From: Delphinus delphis
Taxonomy: Eukaryota > Chordata > Mammalia > Artiodactyla > Delphinidae
DNA length: 64,000 bases
Reading direction: 5' to 3'
Assembly (NCBI RefSeq): GCF_949987515.2
Contig: NC_082692.2
Span: 86,127,488 to 86,191,487 of the forward strand
Made by a program: the position numbers and the translations under genes. Below are positions 10,548 to 22,515 of the stretch, piece after piece; the stretch's first letter is position 1, and the number at the start of each line of letters is the position of its first letter. The notes under the pieces were generated by a model, which ran no database searches, was not told the DNA's origin, and was given only the letters and a program-made list of their open reading frames with translations.

Positions 10548-12640
10548 CCTATGTGAATGGAATACCTATTCAAATTTTTTAACTAAAAAAGAAATAAAAA
10601 AAGCAGTCAGAGAGCGACATGGAGTGCTTTTCATTTTTAGCAGAAAACCATCTCATGCTATTTCAGAGGATATTTTTGCTACATTTATAACATTACATTA
10701 TACTGAACAGATAAACTTTTTCATTAACCTGGATTCATTTTAGTAGTTCTGTTTCTGAAGCAACGTGTAAAGCATACTGCAGTTCTCCAAAAATGATATC
10801 TTTGCTGTTCCATAGAGGAAAATCTGGTGTGACAAGTGAAAAAAAGTGGCAATGAGTGACATGTCTTCTGGGTTTCCCTAGCTCCAAAGATTAAATGAGT
10901 GGCTTGAGACAAACTGGATGAGGTGAGTTCACAGGATAAATTCATTCGTCAAAGCGAAGTCCATCCCATAATACTGGGGAAATGAGACTTCATTTCAATA
11001 GAGCTTAAGTGATAGATGGGGACTTGGGGACTTTCATCTAAGTGCCTGGATGTACCTGAGACCCCTTTGTCTCAAAATACTTAACGTTAACAATGAGCTT
11101 CCGCGCCCCGCCCCCGGCCCTCCACAAGTGTAACCAGGACCCGAAGCTTCCACTGCAGTCAGTGTCCAAGGGAGGGCAGGACAAGGACAATGGCCGTCAT
11201 GGATGCACAACTTTCTCTTAAATGAGGAAAACCCCATGTATTGGTGCTGGGATTGCCAGAGCTTAGAAAAGGAAAGATGGTCCGGGGTAGAGAGGAAAAC
11301 TGGGATGAGATCCACTAGAGCTGGTGAATGATTCCCAAAGGGCTATAACTCTGAGTGAACCCTGGTGGGTTTGAGACATCTTTAAAAACACAGTTTTTAA
11401 AACACAGAAATAAGACGATTGCAGTATAATCTATATCCACATCCAAGACAGCTGTAGATGATGCCCACCGTATATTTTGAAACCTTGGCTACCAGTGGCC
11501 ACGGATCTGGTGAGAGCCAGTGGACCAGTTTAAACCCTCCTTACTGCAAGGCCCTGCCAGCCTAAGGACTAGTTCACTGCCATCTTTCTCACTGAAAAAG
11601 GTCCTCTCTGGGTAATGACACACAGCTTCAAGAGATAAAGAGCCATGAACTTGGGCAAGGAGACAATGCCTCACATTAAATTATCATATGCAAAATAAAA
11701 ATCTGAACTAAAAGCCTTCACACTTCAGTAAGCACACACCTCACATGTTTAAGAGCCACGCTAAACACTTTCAACAATACGTGAAGGACGGCGCTCCACA
11801 AACGTCTCCTTGCGCTGGCTCCTAACCACAAGCCTATGAATCGGCTTCATTTTTATCCCCACGTGACACATGGTGAAACAGAAGCTTGGAGAGGTTGAGA
11901 CCAGCTGAAGTTCACCCCGCTCATGAGGGGCAGTCAGGACGGGAAGCCCAGGCCTCTGAGCTCCCGCACTCTCTCTTCCCCACCACAGGGGCTCCCAGGA
12001 ATTCTCAGGCTCTGAAAAGCTTCCCTTCTTAAGCCCACATTCTTGATTCCTTCCCAACGTGATACCACTCAACACCTCAAAGGAGCAAGTTCTGACTTGC
12101 CTAAGGCCCAGAATTCTCCAGAGAAACTAGGACTGGTCCCTTTGGTTCAGCAATCTTAAATGGAGTATACATTTAAGCTTTACCTACAGGGGTTGTAGAA
12201 TCCCAGGGGGAAAAAATGTGAATTGTTTTTGTGGATATTCCTGAATACAGTAGATATATCTACTCAAGTTAAAACTATGTATATATTTGTTATTGTCTAC
12301 TATAAAAATATTACATCTATCACTTATAAGTGCATGAATTTGGAATTTCAAAGCTCCCTACCTGTCATCTTGGCTCTTTTCAGAAAGCATCCCTCACAAT
12401 GCTGGGACTAAAAAGTGTCAACTCTAACAGGCAGGAAGGTGGCAAGGATGAGGCCCAGGACCCAAACAGAAACTCGTGCCTCTTACCAGCTGAGATGACT
12501 TTTTATGCTTCCGAGAAAAGTTTGTTTCTCACTTTTAGCACTGAATTATGTTTAAGATGACCCATTTATATAATGTGTGTAAAAAACAGATTATATGTTT
12601 CTGTTTTTTATTCCTTGCCACCCTGATTCATCTCTCTCTT
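10548..12640 (-). other. SHQ1: SHQ1 last intron: 10.5-12.6 kb
   Basis: Apart from the MIR at 11750-11975, nothing is recognised. A short C-rich word (cgccccgcccccggccct) occurs near 11103-11120. Confidence 0.55.
11750..11975 (-). repeat. MIR fragment (minus)
   Basis: TTTATCCCCACGTGACACAT, GTGAAACAGAAGCTTGGAGA, GGTTGAGACCAGC and GGAAGCCCAGGCCTCTGAG follow reverse MIR order. Confidence 0.6.
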
Positions 12641-12940
12641 TTTTTAAAAAATAAATTTATTTATTTATTTTATTTTTGGCTGCGTTGGGTCTTTGCTGCT
12701 GTGCACGGGCTTTCTCTAGTTGCGGTGAGTGGGGTCTACTCTCTGCTGTGGTGCGCGGGCTTCTCATTGCGGTGGCTTCTCTTGTTGCGGAGCATGGGCT
12801 CTAGGCACGCGGGCTCAGTAGTTGTGGCGCACGGGCTTAGTTGCTCCGCGGCATGTGGGATCTTCCCAGACCAGGGCTCGAATCCATATCCCCTGCATTG
12901 GCAGGCGGATTCTTAACCACTGCACCACCAGGGAAGTCCC
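12641..12940 (-). mobile_element. CHR-type SINE (minus), long form
   Basis: The right edge reads ACCACCAGGGAAGTCCC, the reverse complement of the CHR head, followed leftwards by the tRNA-like part, the body with CCGCAACAAGAGAAGCCACC-type units and an A/T-rich tail. Flanking 10-mers tctctctctt (12631-12640) and tctatctctt (12941-12950) form a one-mismatch target duplication. Confidence 0.93.
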
Positions 12941-12950
12941 TCTATCTCTT

Positions 12951-14691
12951 ATTATCCCACTTTTACTACCTCAAGCTGTCTAGTTTCCCAAGTTGATATT
13001 AAACTTCTTACAGAAACTTTACAGAAGAAGCATTTTGACCTCTCAAAGAATGCTGGGATAAAAAACGAATTAAAATGTTCAAAATATCATTGGTTTAGAA
13101 TATGACCCAACAGCCTGAGGAATGAAAGTTGGGTTTGTTTCTATTCAATCATTTTACACAGATAACTTAGCAGTCACTGTTCACAGAAAAGGAAATTATT
13201 CCTTTGGAGAAAAAAATTAAGCCATGAAAGAGTAGCCTCTTTGTTCTTTCAAGCACTGGCACAATTGGAGTTGGTTCTAACTCTGCCACTCCTTGTAAAT
13301 TCTAGAATCTAACTCTGTAATGGCCTTTCCATTTCAGAAAACACCTCATTTAACGCAGTTAGTGGTTTCTCACTGTCACACTCAAAACAGACCAGGCTAG
13401 GTTGTGTCAAAAAGCCTTGTCAAGTGACATTATTAGTTAACTAGAATGCTTACAAAAACCAGGTACATGTGGATATACTCAATGAACGCATACACTGAGT
13501 TACTAGTTGTACTTATAGTATATATTTTATATCTAAGTGAAGAACTCCTACCTGTTAAGATGTATTAATTACAGAGTGAAGAGATTCAGCATTTAAAAGA
13601 CACATGATAGATCGTACCAATGTCGTATTTTAATAGAATTATACTCAACACGGGTTTTTCTTAGAAAAGTTTTGGAAATGTAATCCTGCCATGTAGCTTT
13701 AAAAAAACCCAAAACCCTGCCATTCTGTTTATAGATGTGAAATAATATCCTATCTGGAGGAATTTTTTTTTTAATTAAAGACTGCCTTCTGACAAGTTAC
13801 AGTAAATCCAACTGCCATGAAAGAGTAACAGTAACAGCTGAGGGTATATGCCTTTACTGTGGCTAAGCTGATATAAAATTTCCTCAATTATTTTATATTT
13901 GGCAACTGAATTTAGGGGGAAAAAAATAAAGGGAACCGTAGCCTTATGAAACAGCCAAAACAAAGTGCAAAAGGAGCCCTGAAATGCAGGAAAAAGAAAA
14001 CTAGGTATAAATAGAAAGCATACATCCTGTTTCTTGCTGTAGAGTTTTGTCTCAAACTATCAATCAACTTTTCACCACTTCCTGCAATAGCAGGCCTACT
14101 ATAAATCTTGTAGTAACTGACTAGGTTTCATTTCCTCCGCCAAACCCTGCTAACCTGCCAGGCATGACATACTGACACTAGAGCCAGCAACTGATAACGT
14201 AGGACACGACTCCAGTGAGGCCACTCCAGACACATTTCATACTGGATGATGATGGAATACGCTGACTTGGCCTTCTAATTTCAAAGCGCAGACACACACA
14301 CAAACACACACTCGGGTTCTTTCTGGGAACAAACGGTATATCAACTTTCTTTTTAAAAGGCAATGATGATAATGACATATAATCATAATTCTTCTCTACT
14401 GAAAAGAACCAGTTCCAAACTTCAAACTCCTCCGCCCAAAATACATTTATGCAACCTGATCTAAATAAAAGGTAATGCATTAGCTTTAGGTAGAAGTTGC
14501 TGGTGAAACTCTACTCTGAACAGTGCCATGAAAGACAAACAGCACCTGATGCACAGATGAATACAGCCTGTCCTTACTCTCTAAGAGTAAAAAACGTTTC
14601 CATCTCAGTCATTAACAGAAACAACTGATCTCTTGGAACAAGACATTACCGATTCTGTATGTCATCTGACATACAGAAAATACTGCAAGAT
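12951..14691 (-). other. SHQ1: SHQ1 last intron: 13-14.7 kb, no feature seen
   Basis: AT-rich unique sequence. A CA-rich patch near 14288-14311 is the only low-complexity element. Confidence 0.55.
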
Positions 14692-14701
14692 AAGAGTCAT
14701 T

Positions 14702-15288
14702 CATGGAAGCAACCTAAGTGTCCATCAACAGATGAATGGATAAAAAAGATGTGGCACATATATACAATGGAATATTACTCAGCCATAAAAAGAAACAAAA
14801 TTGAGTTATTTGTAGTGAGGTGGATGGACCTAGAGTCTGTCATACAGAGTGAAGTAAGTCAGAAAGAGAAAAACAAATACTGTATGCTAATGCACATATA
14901 TACGGAATCTAAAAAAAAAAAAAAAATGGTTCTGAACCTACGGGCAGGACAGGAATAAAGACACAGACGTAGAGAATGGACTTGAGGACACGGGGAAGGG
15001 GAAGGGGAAGCTGGGACGAAGTGTGAGAGTAGCATGGACATATAGGACATATATACACCACCAAATGTAAAATAGACAGCTAGTGGGAAGCAGCTGCATA
15101 GCACAGGGAGATCAGCTCGGTGCTTTGTGACCACCTAGAGGGGTGGGATAGGGAGGGTGGGAGGGAGACGCAAGAGGGAGGAGATATGGGGATATATGCA
15201 TATGTATAACTGATTCACTTTGTTATAAAACAGAAACTAACACACCATTGTAAAGCAATTATACTCCAATAAAAATGTTAAAAAAAAA
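14702..15288 (+). mobile_element. L1 3' end, 5'-truncated (plus)
   Basis: This is the last part of L1 ORF2 and the 3'UTR. It starts with TGTCCATCAACAGATGAATG and TGGAATATTACTCAGCCAT (the ORF2 C-terminal motif region). Then comes GTGAAGTAAGTCAGAAAGAG, an internal A-run, a GGGGAAGGGG-rich 3'UTR and CTCCAATAAAAATG before the poly(A). Flanking aagagtcatt at 14692-14701 and 15287-15296 is a perfect 10-bp target duplication. The frame is broken, so it is not active. Confidence 0.93.
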
Positions 15289-15434
15289 GAGTCATTTATG
15301 CCATATTGAGTTTGGGCCAATGAAATAATTTTTCATCCTATTTTCAACTTGACTTAATACCATTCTTTGGGGCTGGATTATGATAAACAACACCTAGTCC
15401 ATTAGACCATTAGAATAATTTTCCAAAAACTCCC

Positions 15435-15890
15435 TGTATTAGTTTCCAGTGACTGTCATAACAAACTACCACAAACTGGGTGGCTTCAAACAGCAGAAAT
15501 TTATCCTCTTACAGCTCTAGAGGCTAGAAGTCCAAAATCAAGGTATCAGGAGGGCTGCTTCCTTCTGAGGGCTCAGAGGGGAGAATCTCTTCCATGCCTA
15601 TCTCTTAGCTTCAGGTGTTGCCAGGAATCCGTGGCTTACAGACACATCACTCTTAAACTCTGCTTCTGTCACCACCTGCCTTCTCTCTGTGTGGCTGTCT
15701 GTCTTCCCCCTGGATGTGTCTCTTCTCCTCATAAGAATACCAGTCATATTGGATTAAGGGTCCATCCTACACCAATATGACCCCATCTTAACAATAATTT
15801 ATACCTACGACAACCCTATTTCCAGATGAAGTCACATTCTAGGGTTCTGAGAAGGATATGAATTGGGGGGGCACTATCCAACCCAGTACA
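15435..15890 (+). mobile_element. MaLR-type LTR (ERVL-MaLR remnant)
   Basis: The ~455-bp sequence opens TGTATTAGTTTCCAGTGACT and ends near ACCCAGTACA, so it has the TG...CA ends of an LTR. It includes AACTGGGTGGCTTCAAACAG-like and CCAGATGAAGTCACATTCTA segments familiar from mammalian MaLR LTRs. It directly precedes MaLR internal-like sequence, which supports an LTR-internal order. It is non-coding and degenerate; the subfamily cannot be fixed by eye. Confidence 0.7.
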
Positions 15891-16238
15891 GCCTGTCTTC
15901 TAGCCCCCCCAATTCATGGCTGTCCCACATGCAATATACATTCACCCGTCTCAACATCCCCAAGGTCTCAATCCATTCTAACATCAATTCTAGGTCCAAA
16001 ATCTCATCTAAACCTCATCTCAATCAGGTTTAGGTGAGTCTCTGGGTATGTTCCATCCTGGGGTAAATTCCTCTCTGTCCACAGACCTGTGAAACTAAAA
16101 AACAAGTTATCTGTTGCAAAATATAATGGTTGGACAGGTGTAGAAAAGACATCCTCATTGCAGAAGGGAGAAAATGGAAAGGATAAAGGAGTTACCACTG
16201 CAAAGCAAGTTCACAACGCACAGGTCAAATGCCATTAG
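15891..16238 (+). mobile_element. MaLR internal fragment
   Basis: Downstream of the LTR, this shows the internal signature AAGGTCTCAATCCATTCTAA, CAATTCTAGGTCCAAAATCT and CTGTGAAACTAAAAAACAAG. It continues to GGTCAAATGCCATTAG, where an L1 poly-T begins. Only the first ~350 bp are left, with no coding capacity. Confidence 0.6.
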
Positions 16239-16565
16239 TTTTTTTTTTAAAACATCTTTTTTGGAGTATAATTACTTTACATTGTTGTGTTAGTTGCCGC
16301 TGTACAACAAAGTGAATCAACTATACATATACACGTATCCCCATATCCCCTCCCTCATGCGTCTCCCTCCCACCCTCCCTATCCCACCCCTCTAGGTGGT
16401 CACAAAGCACCGAGCTGATCTCCCTGTGCTATGCAGCTGCTTCCCACTAGCTATCTATCTTACATTTGGTGGTGTATATATGTCCTATATGTCCATGCCA
16501 CTCTCTCACTTCGTCCCAGCTTCCCCTTCCCCTTCCCCATGTCCTCAAGTCCATTTGCTACGCAC
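16239..16565 (-). mobile_element. L1 3' end, 5'-truncated (minus)
   Basis: This is closely similar to the reverse complement of 14970-15285: poly-T start, TGGAGTATAATTACTTTACA, ATCCCACCCCTCTAGGTGGT and CTTCCCCTTCCCCTTCCCC. It is younger than the MaLR sequence it interrupts or abuts. Its right end is placed where the match to the 14.7-kb copy stops. Confidence 0.88.
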
Positions 16566-16984
16566 AAGAGCAGACTTCTAACCCCGATCCAGGCGGCTGT
16601 CAAGACCAGCTGGTCAGCAGCTCAGCACACACACCACACCCTGCTGGGTACAACCACCTCTCGCATGTAGGCAATGGACGTAAAAGTCTGCTCAGGCTTG
16701 GACTTTCAAGAACTGCCTTAGGAAGCCTTGGATTTGAAAGCCACACTGGACAACAGTGCTGACAAGCGTTCATCTACAGAAAATCAAAATCGGGGAAGGC
16801 CAATTTTCTTAATGGTTGCTTATGTTCTCTCAAAAACTACTTTAGTTCAACTACAGTGAAAAGCATTTGTCTATCGGAACATCCTTAAGTGACAGTCCCT
16901 AGCCTATCCAAGGAGAATTTTCAAAGTCTTAATAAAGGTAACTGATATCAATGACGCATATTTCGTTCCTCTCCTTAATAAAGC

Positions 16985-17157
16985 CCTGCTACTTAAAGTG
17001 GAGTCCCTGGACAGCAGCAGCAGTATCATCTCAGAACTTGTGAGAACTGCAAAACCCCAGGGCCTATCCCAGACCCCTGAATCAGAATCTGCAATTTTAA
17101 CAAGCTCCCAGGGGACCTGTATGCTCAGTGAAGTCTGAGAAGCACTGCTTCAGACAG
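16985..17157. repeat. MER5-like DNA transposon remnant (hAT-Charlie)
   Basis: Shows GGACAGCAGCAGCAGTATCA, CCCCTGAATCAGAATCTGCA, TTTTAACAAGCTCCCAGG and GAGAAGCACTGCTT, the familiar order of a MER5-type non-autonomous hAT element. Confidence 0.7.
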
Positions 17158-17699
17158 ACGTGACCGTGTCGGAGTGATGATTATGACCACCTTACGCTTT
17201 ACAGCTCTCAGCAGTGCTGACTCAATCTGACCAAACAGCTGGCAGGATGGGACTGGCGCGAGGCTCTCCCCCGCTCCTGGGTCAGCTCTGAAGCTTCAGC
17301 CTGCAGCCACTCAGCCACCTGGGCTCCAGGTCAAGGTGCGAGGAGCCCTTCTCTAATGGCCCTTTGGCTCAAGAGTTCTCTCCGTGGCCTTTCTTCTAGG
17401 CCCGCTTGATCCTGAGGCTCGTTCTCAGAAACATCTCATCTCCCAGCACCGATTCTACAAAGCTGGGATCAGCTGCTTTCTTGCCCAAAATCTTCAACCT
17501 CTGCAGAGATCTCTCCCAAGGCCAGGCTCCAGAAGCCTGCTCCTCCCCCACTCCCTCTCCAGCCCGGTTAGACCCCACCCAGGCCTGCGCTAGCCCCGCC
17601 CTGCCCTCCTCCGATTGCTTCCTTACCTCCAGTATGGGCCTCTCCCACAAGTAACCTCTACCTCCAGGTCTCACTGAAACAACGCGGCAGATGCATTTC

Positions 17700-17965
17700 T
17701 CATGCATTCATTCACTCATTCGATATCTACCGAAAGTACTATGTGCCTAAGCACTGAGCAAAACAGATAAGGACCCTCATGCTCATGGAGCTTATACTCT
17801 TGTTTAGGAAAAGATAGACAACGAACAGAAACTAAGTGAATACAGAGTGTGCTAGATGGCATAACTGCTATGGAAAAAACACAGCTGAAAAGTGGCCCAG
17901 GAGTGCTAAGGACAGAGGGGATTCAATTTTTTACGTGTCTAGAGAAGACCTCACTGAAAGGTGAC
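17700..17965 (-). repeat. L2 3' end (minus)
   Basis: GCATTCATTCACTCATTCG, TACTATGTGCCTAAGCACTG, CATGCTCATGGAGCTTATAC and GAAGACCTCACTGAAAGGTG follow reverse L2. Confidence 0.75.
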
Positions 17966-18671
17966 GTAAGGGACCAAATACATTGAATAGCCTAAAGTGT
18001 GAGACCTGGCTTTATTCTTGCTTTTTACTTAGTCCATTTCTTCCTGGCTTGAACCTCCAGCCCACTGAACTTGGTACAATACTCACATCCAACCCCTGCT
18101 CCCAGCCTAAAAGCCATGTGGATGTCAATTCCCACGTAGCTGTCTCTAATCTCCAGATCATGTATCCATGCCTAGAAAACTGCTTCTCCTACCTTCCACT
18201 CACCTGAGCCTGATACCCAATCTGTGCTGTCCCACGTTCAAGGAAAATGACAACGGGCTATCTTATTTCTAAAAAGGAAGACCCAGAGGTTTAGTAAAAG
18301 AGGAGAAAAATTCTGGCCAAGCCAGAATTTTATAGTATTTTATACTATAAATATAAGCTAGATAAAATTACTTAAGGGCTCAAGAATGTATCTTTCTGCA
18401 GCTAACTTTTCTCTGCTAAGAAACTGTGAAAGATGCCATAGGAAGGCCTCATGCTCAGCCACCAGGGAAACAAGGGCAGAGATTACAGCAGATCCACACC
18501 CCTGGTATGGGTGGAGGATGGGGCATTAAAGGCACAATTAATTCTCCTTGAAGAACTGAGCAAGCCACTCTGTTGAAGTCTACACAAACGCAGGCTGGAG
18601 GGAACCTGATAGATAACTGAGCCCAGGGTCGTCTGGCAGAGCTTTGCGTGAAGATGGAAATGCTTTAGATC

Positions 18672-18832
18672 TGTGCTATCTAACGCGGTAGCCACGAGAC
18701 ACACGTGGCAACTGAGCACTTGAAACGTCCAGCGTGACTGAGGAGCTGAATCCTAAATCTTATTTTATTTTAATTAATCTACACTAAAATAGCCTCACGT
18801 GGCTATGCATACAAAATCCGACTAACAAGATC
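18672..18832. repeat. palindromic DNA-transposon remnant
   Basis: GTGCTATCTAACGCGGTAGC, CACGTGGCAACTGAGCACTT, GAAACGTCCAGCGTGACTGA and GCCTCACGTGGCTATG match a common small palindromic mammalian DNA transposon ("gtgctgtccaatatggtagccac" type). I cannot fix the family name by eye. Confidence 0.55.
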
Positions 18833-19216
18833 GAATCGAAAGCCCTAATTTCCTGTGACAAAGACGAGGTCTAGACAAAGCTAAGAGTACAGGGCTACCA
18901 CAGCCTGGAGCACTAATATTCCGCACAGGCACCAGACTGGAGGGTTCTGAACTGCTTTCGTATGCGTGAGCCCGTGTGATCCTTTCCTCAGTCACATGGG
19001 CTAAGCAGGTATGAACGACTCTCTACACTTCACCAGTGCTCACAGGCCAACATGGGCCTGATGCCAGAGGGTAAATCCGGGGGATGGCCAGGGCTTCTAA
19101 CACGCAACCTGCTGTGTGCTAGGTCCCACCGAAGCAGTGACGCCATCTGGGTACTCACAGGGCTTATTACCTACGTGAAACAAGAGGCTGGAAGACCACA
19201 CTAGCCAGGACAATCA

Positions 19217-19464
19217 CTGAAGAACCTTTCCTGTGTTGGGGGATCCAACCCTTGGCAAAACATTTACGCAAATTAAGCCTGAAGAACCTTTCCTATGTTG
19301 GGGGATCCAACCCTTGGCAAAACATTTACGCAAATTAAGCCTGAAGAACCTTTCCTATGTTGGGGGATCCAACCCTTGGCAAAACATTTACGCAAATTAA
19401 GCCTGAAGAACCTTTCCTATGTTGGGGGATCCAACCCTTGGCAAAACATTTACGCAAATTAAGC
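19217..19464. repeat. 62-bp minisatellite, 4.0 copies
   Basis: Four head-to-tail copies of a 62-bp unit begin at 19217, 19279, 19341 and 19403. The unit opens CTGAAGAACCTTTCCTATGT and contains GGGGGATCCAACCC and CATTTACGCAAATTAAGC. Copies 2-4 look identical, and copy 1 differs at one base (CCTGTG in place of CCTATG). The array starts and stops sharply against non-repetitive DNA. Such homogeneity indicates very recent expansion, or a collapsed or expanded assembly region. It lies in the last SHQ1 intron. Confidence 0.97.
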
Positions 19465-21599
19465 CTTCTAGGATACTTGTATCAGGATGGGAACTAAAAT
19501 TTATTCTCTATTTTAAGGTAGTGACCATGACTCTCAAAAATTAGTTTGTTGGACATCGCTTAAGAATTCTATGTTCACTTTAGCATCAAGACATACAGGC
19601 GAAAACTCTGCTATAATGAGAACTGAAGAGTTGCCAAGATGTCCAATCAGACCCAAATTACTATCTACGAAAATTACTGATTACTAAAAATAAGAATGAA
19701 AAAGTGGCTCCAAAATATCGTGTGACTAAATACAGGAATACACGGCACAACTGAAACCCCCAGTTAGAGGGCTGTGAGTACCAAACCTGCTGGCTGAACA
19801 GCATTTCGTGTTCCTACGAGAACTGGATGCAAAAGCCTAATTATGGTTAGATTCAAACGATGTGATCAAAAAGCTTCCCATGTGGGGCGAGAGACGTAAG
19901 GGCTTTTCTCCTTTCGTTCCTCGTGGGGGCATCGGGTAAGCTTTTTCTTGCAGCCACCTCACTCCAAAGGGATGAATCCAGCCCCACCAGGAACACTTGA
20001 CAAAAAAGCAGGGACGGCTGTCGGCGGGGAGCGCGGGGCTGGGCTTTGATCGCAGCTGCGGCTCCCACCTGTTGAAAAAGGCAGCCATGGCGATGCGGCA
20101 CTTCCCTTGCTCACAAACACAAGAAATCGGCAGAGATAAGCTGACACGGAAAACATTACACAAATCGCTGACCCTGCTGCAGGCGGAGAAGAGCTGCCTC
20201 TGCTCGGCTTTGATTTTCTGGAGCCAAGCCCGGGGGGGAGAGGCGGGTGGACTTTATTCTTTTCCGGGGCTCCCATGGCAAGGTGAGTGCAGACGGAGTC
20301 CAGAGGAACACCACGTGCAGAAGAAAGGGAAAGAAAGAAATAAACAGAACAAAAACCCGGGCTAAACTGAGCCGTGGCAGAGAGCTGCCATCCGCAGCCA
20401 GGAGGAACGATCACATCCCTAGTGAAAAGCAACTAGGGTTTTACAGGATTTGTGAAATCGCACAGAGCAGGGAACTCTGGCTGTGCTCTCGGTCGTGCTG
20501 CTGTTCCTGCTGAATGAAGCCAATAAGTATGTGCCTTAGGTCTTCCTGATGCATTTTCCACTCCTATTGTTTAGTGTGTGTCCGAAGAAGAGAACAAGAG
20601 CGTACCTCCCCGGGCCCGGGAATGGGGCTGGAAACAGAGCAAAGCACAACCAGCAGTTTTCTCCTTGACACACACGCAGACCAGTCTCGACTTCATAAGT
20701 GGCCTATTTGCTGCTTAAGGGTCATCCACAGTTTGCCTTTTTAAAAACAGGGCTTAAAATGAGCCACCCGGTTGACTGCTATGCACCTCATCCGTCTGTG
20801 TTCAGCTTCAGAAACTGAGCCCACTGTAACGTGGTCACTGCTGCCACCCATGTGCCACATTGATTGAGGGCCCGAGATCTGCAGGGCGTTTCTCTAGCCC
20901 GAGCAGCACAGCAGTGCCCAAGCAAAGCCTGGATCCTGCTCTCATGGAGCCTGCAGTTTGAAAGGAAGAAAGGACAGGGTCCTCTGAGCCAGTCTCAGAG
21001 CCCGTATCCAAGAGGCCAAGGTCACAAACTCTGCTGCCCTCACCAGTCAGGCAGATGGAGTCGCATGGAAGGGGCGGGGGTCTGTGCAGAATGGGGCACC
21101 CTTGTCCCGTACAGGGGAGACAGCTGGCCTCAGCTCTGGCCAGTTGTCACCAAGCGGGGACGTGGGCTCAGCAACTGCCAGAACTTCTCCGTTAGTTCCA
21201 GAGCAGCTGTAAATCCAGACTTTGACATAAAATCTTCCAGTTTTTAAGTGCTGACAACCAATTCGAAGTTTTAGAAAACTCACTGAGAACCAATAGTGAC
21301 CCAAGGGCCACCAGCTTGCAACTCGTACATGCTGCAGACATAACTGCATCTCCCCAATGCTCTAACATATTCTATATACCCCAGCACATTCCCGCTCCAC
21401 CAGCGCAACCAGTTCACCACTGCTCTCACTCCCAGCACAACTGTTTTAACTTCGCGGATTTGCCTCAAGTTGTGTCCCTGCCTTGCACACCTCCCTCCTT
21501 TCTCTCTGTGCCTGGTCAGACCCCACCCATCTTTAGTTCCCAGGTCAAGTCCCGTACTCCACTCAGCCCTGTAGACCACGCCAAGTTCCCTCTTCTCTT
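19465..21599 (-). other. SHQ1: SHQ1 last intron: repeat-free stretch with GC-rich core
   Basis: About 2.1 kb with no recognised repeat, the longest such stretch near the minisatellite. A GC-richer core around 19970-20300 contains CCCGGGGGGGAG, CAGCTGCGGC, GCGCGGGGCTG and E-box-like CACCTG and CACGTG words. The open frames across it are discordant between strands and have no domain. It may be an intronic regulatory element, but that is inference. Confidence 0.45.
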
Positions 21600-21613
21600 A
21601 ATCAATACCTTTT

Positions 21614-21802
21614 ATTTTATTTTATTAATTTATTTTTGGCTGCATTGGATCTTAGTTGCGGCACGCGGGCTCTCTAGTTGTGGTGTGCAAGCTTAGTTGC
21701 CCTGTGGCATGTGGAACCTTAGTTCCCTGACTAGGGATCAAACCCACGTCCCCTGCACTGGAAGGTGGATTCTCAAACACTGGACCACCAGGGAAGTCCC
21801 TG
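21614..21802 (-). mobile_element. CHR-type SINE (minus), short form
   Basis: This short CHR copy has the head at 21802 (CCACCAGGGAAGTCCC on the plus strand) and an A-rich tail at the left end. The flanks aatcaatacctttt (21600-21613) and aatcaatatctttc (21803-21816) are a 14-bp target duplication with two differences. Confidence 0.93.
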
Positions 21803-22029
21803 AATCAATATCTTTCTTACGGCTGTATCACCCGCTGTATCACTGGCAATGAGGCGGATTCTCTCCGTAATCCACTAATTCTGCCATTTACATATGTTTT
21901 CTCCCCAGCAAGACTAAATGCTCATTAACAGAAACCACACTGGATCTTCGTCAACAGAGACAGAGCATGCAGTGTTAACAGAGAGGGTGGGTTAATGTTC
22001 TGGAAGATGACAGGGTAATGACTGACCAC

Positions 22030-22235
22030 AGCAAGGTGGTTAGGAGCTCAGGTTCTGACAAGCAGGCCTGGGTTTCTTCATCTCTTTGAGCCTCCGTTTC
22101 CATACCTGTAACCTGGGGCCATAATAAAATGGGGACATAACCCAAATCGTATAAAACCTATGAGATTAAGAGACATGATGAATATAAAGTACTCAACACA
22201 ATGCCTGGCATGCAGTAAGCTCCTATTATTATCAT
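22030..22235 (+). repeat. MIR fragment (plus)
   Basis: TTAGGAGCTCAGGTTCTGAC, TTGAGCCTCCGTTTCCATAC, CATAATAAAATGGGGACATA and ATGCCTGGCATGCAGTAAGC follow MIR order. Confidence 0.75.
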
Positions 22236-22309
22236 GGACCGATTGCCTGATTCAGCCAATGGCATTGTTAAGCAAGCAATGCATCAATGGAGGAACTGTG
22301 TTGTTTGCA

Positions 22310-22515
22310 AGCCATTAATTGACTACTTAGTCTGTGCTAATGTGCTCTAAGCATACTGCGTGTGTCAGCTCATCTAATTTGCCTAATTCTACCAATTTTG
22401 TGGATAGCTGAGGCACAGAAAGTTTAAATGACCTGTCCAAGGCCATACAGATCTGAAGCCAGCCAAGTGGCCCACTGGCTCCCATAACCTTAACCATGAT
22501 ACTCGATGGCCTCTC
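22310..22515 (-). repeat. MIR fragment (minus)
   Basis: GCTGAGGCACAGAAAGTTTA, TGACCTGTCCAAGGCCATAC and CATAACCTTAACCATGATAC are reverse MIR landmarks. It lies 75 bp from an opposed MIR. Confidence 0.7.

Noticed and set aside
12548..12916. 122-codon and similar open frames over the CHR SINEs (also 32267-32530, 34761-35060, 23790-24077, 62371-62655)
   Set aside because: These are fortuitous frames recurring in every copy of the SINE, not host genes.
14859..15134. Open frame reading the L1 3'UTR backwards (repeated at 16396-16581)
   Set aside because: The same frame occurs in both L1 copies because the repeat is shared; it is non-coding 3'UTR.
19217..19464. CRISPR-like array
   Set aside because: Continuous tandem units with no spacers, in a vertebrate intron.
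19959..20432. 157-codon minus-strand open frame in GC-rich DNA
   Set aside because: GC-rich sequence lowers stop frequency; overlapping frames on both strands argue against coding.
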